The translations under genes were made by a program, and so were the position numbers. Below the pieces are notes generated by a model that ran no database searches, was not told where the DNA came from, and saw only the letters and a list, made by a program, of their open reading frames with translations. This document shows positions 55,796 to 64,000 of a stretch of DNA of 64,000 nt, in pieces. Source of the DNA: Nipponacmea schrenckii (taxonomy: Eukaryota > Mollusca > Gastropoda > Lottiidae); the NCBI GenBank assembly GCA_030562195.1, contig CM060202.1:7130001-7194000 (forward strand), given 5' to 3'. Numbering within the stretch: position 1 is the stretch's first letter; the number at the start of each line of letters is the position of its first letter.

Positions 55796-58700
55796 GAAAA
55801 TTTGTACTATCAAAAGCATGTCCCATTTTCAGGTCTTAGTAAATTTGTTGACATTGCGATTTATACCTAACACAATACTGTTTTTAAATGAATACATTTC
55901 TTTTGTATTTTCTTTGTGTTCCTCTACAATACAATTTGAATAGTGAACATTTACTTTGCATGTCATTCAATTTTGTTAAGGGTCACCTCTTTAGACAGAG
56001 GAATATAGTAAGAATACATTTCAAAGGTATAGTTATCAAATAGTTTATATGGCCATTACAATTGAATAAAATATGAACATTTTTTTACTTTTGCTCATCC
56101 TTTTTTCGTTCAACATGAAAGGACCCATATTTCAACTTGTTGAGGATATACATATAAAAGATGTAAAGTGATCCAAGAAATTAGTAAACTGATCAGGGAG
56201 TGTTTGAAATTCTAAGAATCCATGACCATTTCTTTTAATTGTCATAATGATTTTGAAATTCGTCAACAATTTCCATGTATATGCATGGATCTTGTAAAAA
56301 TTATAAAGAATCTTTGAAGGAATGTTACATACACAGTTTGTGGTACACTGTTTCATACAATGACTAGACTTTCTTCTCATTGAGAATGGTAACCTGGCAG
56401 CATATTCTCGCAATCATCAAAAAGATGTCCTTGTTTCAAGATAACAGTCTGAAATAGATCTGCTTATAACTGCTGGCAAAATAACTTAAAACTCTGTGAG
56501 CCTCTCTATTTTGGGTCAAGGTAGCGTTAGCAGAACACAATATAGGTAAAAAGAATAAAATTGACTGTTACATACGTCATGGTTCAATAGATCTCAGGTA
56601 GCAAATAACATACCTAAAATAGATCCACAAATACAAGATACATGTATAGACTTACCTAATGCATCATACATTTGATGATTCACACAAAAAGACAGTAATA
56701 TATATATATTATTATATCATTATCTCACTACCTTTGTGTAAATCATTTGACATGGTTGACAGTGACCTAGGTAGTATTTAACATATTGTCACTCTTGATA
56801 ATTATGTACATAAATTATGCTAATTAGCTTGTCAATCACTTAACTGTTATAATCCATATATAATTGGTTACCATCGTTACATAATTATCTTTTTCATAAT
56901 CTGAGTAATTTTTGGTTTTTAGTTTCATGCAATTTCTACTGATTTTAATCATTCAGTCTTTTATGGTTCCTGCAATTCCATGCTGGATTTTAGTTGAATT
57001 GCAAGAACACAGACATCTGACTGAAAATGGAAATTTTGCCATGCAAATCAGTGTCCAAGATAAACATATAATCTCTTTAAAGGTGGCCACTTGAACAAAT
57101 AATCATCTGATTAATTGGTTAATCTAAAAACATGGTTTATAGTATTATAGTAAACCATTTGTAAATAACAGTAGTAAATAACACACTCTTTAGTGACCAA
57201 CATTTAACTAGTAGCCAAACACATTACCATTAATCTGGTTTAGTGCCAAAATTAGTAACTACAGTTAACCATAAGTAGGGTACTACTCTTCACAAGACCA
57301 GGTTACTAGGTATGTGCTTCTGGTTGTGATATTAGTAATTGAGTACCAATGACCTACTTGTTGAATAACCTGACAAGTTGGAACTGGAATCAGGTCAATG
57401 TGGAATTTTCTTTTAGTAATTGGGCCAAGGAACTTACAAGAAAAAAACAATATAACCCAAACTAATGTGTGGATGTTTTTCTGTAACTTAGGCAAATGAA
57501 GTTGGAGTTTATAGAAAAGGCATAGAAATATTTACTTAATTCAGTATCACTGCATTTTCTGAATAAATTTAATATACTAAGTGATAACCTGAAATCAAAT
57601 TCATACCTCCACATGTTCCTTTATTTCATAAAAAAAAACCTTCTGCAATAAGACAATTCTTGCATATTGTTTCCTCTTTTAGCCAACTACTACCAGTTTC
57701 AACTACATCATATCTAGACCATAAGTGATTGTATATTATGATAAGAAATTTAGTAAATATGTCAAGAGCTGTGGAATTAATCTAAATTCAATATGGCTAA
57801 CAGAAGGTAATACTAACATTTAGCTACCATATATTTACCATTGGATGCCTAAGGTCATTACTAAATATACTATTATAATATAAAATATCTGGATGGGTTT
57901 CATACAAGTGGAACCATATGATTTTCCTGGACAACATTCCAGAATCTGAACAGCAAATGGTCAAAATGAGAACCCATTTCTATTATTTGAATGTGGTCAA
58001 TTATTGTTATTTCAGAGGTGAAGCAGAACTTTATGTATTTATGTATCATATTCCTCACTATAGTTCTTTTTAGACTATTGGAAACTGAGCATTAAGAACA
58101 TAAAGATCATTGGGAACATTAAGAACATTGAGAATTACAATAGACTAGATTATCTAGCCTTCCATGTTACTCAATGCCACCTTTTGATAAGAATTTGCTT
58201 CCCGTCAAGATCCTCTACAAATTCGAACATTTCTAAAGATGGCTACTTAATTTGAAACATCATCAAAAACAGACATTTAGTCATAAAAAATTGGTTTCTT
58301 TTGATCTTCTCTTAAATTTAGGTTTGTTCCTGGCATTAGGTCTTAATATTACTGTCAGAAACCTCTGTTAATTTCAACAACTGCCATAAAAATTGCTAAT
58401 TCTGGTGAAGAATTTAAATACCTTCCTATCACTCCTAAACTACCTGAACCATGTATACAATCACCATACATCAAAGAGTTGCTTCATATCTGGTGTTAAA
58501 GAGATGGCTTGCTGTTGAATTATTTGATATCTTGTTCCTTCACATTTTACAAGACATTTAACTCTTCAGAAAATATTCCAAGCTTAACATTGGAAGGTGC
58601 TAAAAAAAGAGCTGAATTTATATAGATTGTGTATGTACATAAATTTAACCCACTATTACACTGATACCTATGACATCATAACCGATTGGTCTATGAAGTT

Positions 58701-61700
58701 GAAGAACCCCGTCACAGATTGTCATCAAGTGTTCTGGAAGTGTTAATATGTCTTGCTTTACTTTACAACACCTGCCACAAACTAACTGTTATTTGAGCCC
58801 AAATTGAAAATAATCTTTGTATCACCTTATCAACCCTAGAATCAACAGAAAGAGTGTAAATGGTAAGAAAGTTAACCTGGTTCTTAAAATACTAGAAACG
58901 GTATCAAATATCGACTGAAGATGGGTTTTAAGATAGACAAGAATTGATTTAATGGTTTTAACTGGAATATTTTGAGAAGTGGGCTAATTGTTATGACAAG
59001 ATATCCAAATTTAAAATCTAAAAGGATACACCATGTCAATTCAGTGCTAGTGTAGCAAGATAGGTGATAATGTCATACACTCAAACTTAAAAACATTTTC
59101 TGGGTTTCCCGATAAGCCATAAAGCTAGATGCAAATAATCCTTTCAAATGGATCTTCATTTGGATTCAAGTCCATAGAAACCAGGGTTGTTGATTTAACT
59201 GTATTTGCCAGTCATGTCTGATTAGAGTTCCAAAATGACTGACTGCAATTTTGATATTTAGGACATTTTCTATCCTAATCTGCTATATTTTTGTGCATTT
59301 TGCATAATATTCTTGGTAAAAATATGTAAAAGATCATTATTTACTGTCAAAATGTCCGGTTAGAAATTCATTAAATCAACAGCCCTGATAGAATTTATTC
59401 TGAAGACTTGAAAGTAAGGGATTTTTCCTAAAAATCTGTAGTGTATTTAAGCACATCTTAATGGAGATTTACTAAGAAATCTGTGTACCTTTAGTACTTA
59501 TTCTACCTCTTTAGAATACTTTAGATTCAAATATTTCTGAAATTAACTAAAAACATATTACCAACTTAAGATTTATTCTAGAAATCTGTTCTTCACAACA
59601 TATCAAAACAAGTAATTTTTGGCATTGCAAGCAGACAGGTTTGACTAATGCAGACAATACAACAGTCCAAGCATATGATACTGATATGTTGCTATTTTCA
59701 CAAAGACATACCAGTACTAGAATACAAGATTCAAATTAATTTTTTTTCCACCTTCAATTGTTGTTGAATGAAGAGTTTATATTGAAGATGGTAGAAATAG
59801 CAATATGACGTCAATCTATGTATTTCTAGTCGGTAGTTAGGTTGTTATTAAGTAATCCAAATACCATCACAGTTATTTTTGTATTGTGTTATAAATAGAT
59901 CCAGTTGCATAACATTTTCAGTATTGATTCTGAAACGTGATATCATATAATGTAGAAAACTTGTCAGAATCTTCACTTCTTTCAATAAAATTGACACAAA
60001 CTTTTCAGCACGTATAAAATCAATCAACAACATAATTTCAATTCTTTTTAAAGTCTAAAATCAATAAAACATGATATACTTACAATTGATATCAATTATC
60101 TAACAATAATCCTAACATCCAGTTTATAACACAACTATGAAACTTAATGAATGGAAAGATAAAAATTTACGGTAAATAGATACACTTCTACTGCTATGAC
60201 ACATAATATACTTACAATATCAATAAATACCAATATTCAACCAATAATCCAATATCTAATCTAATCCAGTTTTAAAAGACTATGAAACTAAGGATGGAAC
60301 ATAAATTAACTGCTGCCGATACAACAACCAAATGATTAATATAGTTAATAAGGACAGAATGTTAGTCAGTGCATGATTCATACCAATACAGTACACGATA
60401 TATCTTTTATCTACCTGATTATATCAGTACCATTATTGATTGTTGGTATTGTTTATCAATATACACATCTTAGTCATCAAGCAGGAAGATTTCCACTTAT
60501 TAAGTCCTACAGTATGACTAACCTCCATGTTTTTTAGTGTAGGTTTCAGTTATACACAGGCAACTTATTACATATACTGAGTAGATCTGAAGCTTAAATC
60601 ATATTATTAACAATAATGATCTCATAAAATACAGATCATACAGGAAATTGGAAAGGTGAAAAAAAGAAGGTGAAATATCTTCTAGACATGAGTTACGAAA
60701 TATTTTCCCCAATATATTTCCTTCCTTTTTAAACATTTGGGATTTATTTCCACTTTAAAGAGATGCTGTACCAAAGAAACCAGAAAGGAATAAGTTTCCC
60801 TTTACACATAAATCTATTACAATTATGGATGTCATACTCGTGTTTGGAAATCTTTGACAGTTTTGAGCCTGATTGGTTGGAAAGTGACCATAAACAATAT
60901 TTTAAAATCTATGTAGTTCTAATAGCTATGCTACTGTGACAACCCAAATTCAATGCATGGTGATGATTATATTAATACAGACTTCTGCAACATGTTTAAA
61001 GTAGGAACCTGAGCATGTTCCTTAAGCAATGTTTGCATATATATACATCATTATTCTCTAATGACTGAGAATCAGGGATTGTGAAAGCAACGGTTGGTTC
61101 ATGTATATATATATCCAAATATTTCTTTAGGAACATGGAGCACATGGGACAATTCTGTGTGGATTTTTATGGAGGAGATGCTAAATTGCAATGAAAATTT
61201 TGGATCCCTATTCTATTATTGTATTAGGAATTTAGACTTGTAAGATAACCTCATACATTACATTATAAGGTTGAAATATTTCCTATGTTTTTTTTCTAAC
61301 AATATTATGAATGATAAAATCCAGAGATAAACCATTCGGTCCCACTAGAGACTCCAGCTAACCTATATTTAAACAATATCTACCAACTTCCAATATATTA
61401 CAAAAACCAGACATAATGTCAAATATCAATTTCATACTTACACTCTTATTTCATAATTCAGACCAACATTATTGGCAGAGACTCAACCTCAAGCTCTTTG
61501 TCTGGGGCAAACCTCATAACTTTTCTAATAATTTGTACAGGAGAAAATGTAACTGGTAGCAATTTGGAGAACGAGTGGCTATTTACATATAATATATGTT
61601 GATATCAATTGCATAGGCTGATTGTGGTTGACATCTAAGGATAACAACTGATTCATGACACTCAGCTGGTCCTTAGCTGAACAACTTGACACTTATCTTT

Positions 61701-63204
61701 ACAGCTCAGTCGACTGAAAAAATGACGAAGGATGACCAGACACAGAAATAAAACTCACTTCCCAGAACCACGATTTATTTAGACTTGACGAAGCAAAAGA
61801 CGTCATTTAAAAACCTTCTCAATGATCCAACACACAGCGCTTCATAATAAATAAGACTGAATTTAAGGAAAAAGATAACATTGAAAACTGCAACATAACA
61901 CCTTTACTTGTCTTCTGCTGCAAGAAAACACAGCAGAAGACTCAAACATTATCATTAAACCACCCACTACTATTAAAACAAGAACAATGTTATTTTTACA
62001 ATGAATATACTGATAATTTGTATCATTTCAAACAACTGATAATTAAAAAGCAAGTGTGGAGGAATTTAACCTTTACATGGTGGTCAAATTCTTTAACTTT
62101 GTTATATCATCTTTCATAGATAAATTTTTAAATGTCACCATTGTTCATTTTTTCTTCAAAAGTACATTTGAGGATGAAGTTCCATTCAACAAAATGTAAC
62201 TGACGCATCTATTGTTGAGAAGTGTCATGCACACCCAAATGAAATTAATGAAGTTTTAAATCTAACTTCTATTTAATTGGATTCATGAAGAGTAGACAGG
62301 GAAGTTGTTCATAATTCATAATCCTTTGTCGAGTCATTCCAAGACCAGAATCTCAAAGAAATATCAGATGAAGAATATTCCATACTTACAAAATGAAGTC
62401 AATTCCTGGATAAAGGAGCAGAAAGTCATTATTAAGTGACCTGATTTACTTCTATGACCTGATTCCAGTAGAAAGCTTTTCTGGACTACTATTGATTTAC
62501 CGATGACATACTGACAACAATAGTACTAGTACTATACTAACAACTTAGTCAAATGACACTATTTTCTACTACACTCAGCTTACAGATTATTTACGGATAA
62601 TTATCTAAGTACATTTAGACATTACACTTTGTTTTAAAGAAGATGTCTGTCTGGCTTGCAGACTTTTTGATCAAACCAATTCTTTTAACAATTTTGTATA
62701 TCTCTTTCTTATTTATGGCCACATCTTCTTAAAATTGTTTTTTTATTAACTTTATATTGCAAAACATATTGTATTACTTTTGTAAATCTAAGAATTTGAG
62801 TGCAGAAAGGCCTCAACAGCTAAATAGAAAATAATACATTAAAGCTTATCAAATAAAATTTGTACCTTTGGAATAAGCTTGTCTACTGCCCTGAAATCCT
62901 GACAACAAATTAAAACCATTTAGAACAAGACACTTGATTTTAAAGGTTTAAAGGTAAAAAACAATATTGGCCCAATGTTTTGTTACTAATAAGGTCCAAA
63001 CTATTCATAGATCCATTAACAGATCAGATTCCCTCACTCTAGAATCGGTCAATCAATTAACTAGTAATGGACTAGTGAGATATAGTAAATCAGTTGTAAT
63101 CACTCATCAGGTAATTATGTTGATCCTAATTAGATAGTCAATGTGTTACAATCAAACCATACTGTTGGTTTGTACTTTTAATAGTAGAACAAAACAACCA
63201 ACCC
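55796..63204. other. Long non-coding stretch
   Basis: No gene is supported. Minor structures are a TA-rich tract at 56699-56711 and several loose 'agtaac/accatta' repeats at 57130-57320. Near 61695 there is also a plus-strand acceptor-like 'tatctttacag' before a short open segment (QSTEKMTKDDQTQK, stop). The short frames here (56132-56413, 56912-57094, 57283-57495, 59848-60033) look like chance. Confidence 0.45.
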
Positions 63205-63755
63205 ATAACAGAGAATCAAATCAGTAATCCTAAATAAAGAATCAAATCAGTAATCCTTAACATAAAATCAAATCAGTAATCCTTAACATAATACCAAATC
63301 AGTAATCCTGAACATAATATCAAATCAGTAAACCTTAACAGAGAATCAAATCAGTAATCCTTAACATAAAATTAAATCAGTAAACCTTAACAGAGAATCA
63401 AATCAGTTATCCTTAACATCCTGAAGAGAGAATCAAATCAGTGATCCTTAACATAAAATCAAATCAGTAATCCTTAACAGAGAATCAAATCAGTAATCCT
63501 TAAAGAGAATCATATCAGTGATCCTTAACATAAAATTAAATCAGTAATCCTTAACATAAAATCAAATCAGTAATCCTTAACATAAAATCAAGTCAGTAAT
63601 TCTTAACATAATATAAAATCAGTAATCCTTAACAGAGAATCAAATCAGTGATCCTTAACATAAAATCAAATCAGTAATCCTTAACATAAAATCAAATCAG
63701 TAAACCTTAACAGAGAATCAAATCAGTAAACCTAAACAGTCAATCATACCAGTAA
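63205..63755. repeat. Minisatellite, 26-bp unit, about 20 copies, two interleaved variants
   Basis: The core 'aaatcagtaatccttaaca' repeats about every 26 bp across the block. Units differ at the join: one class reads 'cataaaatcaaatcag', the other 'cagagaatcaaatcag'. The two alternate irregularly, and there are a few one-off variants. One short insertion ('catcctgaag') lies near 63417-63426. Confidence 0.95.
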
Positions 63756-64000
63756 ACATCAACTAATAAAAAGTTTTGTAAGTTTACTAACACAAAAACA
63801 CTTTTCCTTACAAATTCTAAGTGTATATCTTTACTATAACCATGCGTAGAGTAGACTACCATTAAATTTTAATTGGGTTACATGTGTACAATTTTTAGAA
63901 TCTGATAAATGTCACAGGGTTGTACCTTAGCATGTACCATTAATACAATACTCAAATATTGGCCAGATAATAACTTCCAAATATAAAATATAGAGTTATT
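63756..64000. other. Non-coding edge
   Basis: Nothing recognised. Confidence 0.4.

Overview
This window looks like animal nuclear DNA from a lophotrochozoan, most likely a mollusc. It is strongly AT-rich, has almost no long reading frames, and is dense in decayed retroelements: Penelope-like elements, a RNase H-bearing non-LTR retrotransposon and tRNA-derived SINEs of a general type common in molluscs. The phylum is an inference from this repeat mixture and from the style of the one intact gene. There are no bacterial operons, rRNA genes or CRISPR arrays.

Only one cellular gene is convincing. A minus-strand coding exon at 39155-40513 encodes a complete 452-residue protein. It has an N-myristoylation/palmitoylation start (MGNICS) and two different perfectly spaced 11-residue repeat arrays, which recalls LEA proteins, apolipoproteins and synucleins. 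A good splice acceptor lies 59 nt upstream of its ATG, so the first exon is non-coding and further upstream. A second minus-strand first coding exon (22947-23043) also starts with a myristoylation consensus (MGNKMS) and ends at a clear splice donor. Other minus-strand stretches (10611-10745, 13117-13161, 26326-26397, 34218-34408, 46789-46865) have splice-like borders and protein-like codons but are only candidates. Much of the window is therefore probably intron or intergenic DNA of minus-strand genes.

Layout: 0-8 kb holds SINE fragments, a degenerate repeat and a 118-bp repeat. 8.7-15 kb holds two Penelope terminal-repeat remnants with hammerhead-like cores and a cluster of three unrelated minisatellites. 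15-28 kb holds SINEs, a small DNA element and candidate exons. 28.3-33.9 kb is a mobile-element block: a DNA transposon split by a LINE with a 13-nt target-site duplication, a Tigger/pogo-like element with TA duplications, a repeat with an ATT tail, and a GIY-YIG-only Penelope insertion between 129-nt inverted terminal repeats. 35 kb holds a foldback element. 39-40.6 kb is the intact gene. 44-64 kb is mostly non-coding, with SINEs and three large minisatellites (40-bp, about 27-bp and 26-bp units).

The genes do not form a visible pathway. The shared theme that can be seen is two neighbouring minus-strand genes whose products begin with a MGNxxS acylation signal. Exon-intron structure cannot be completed from sequence alone.
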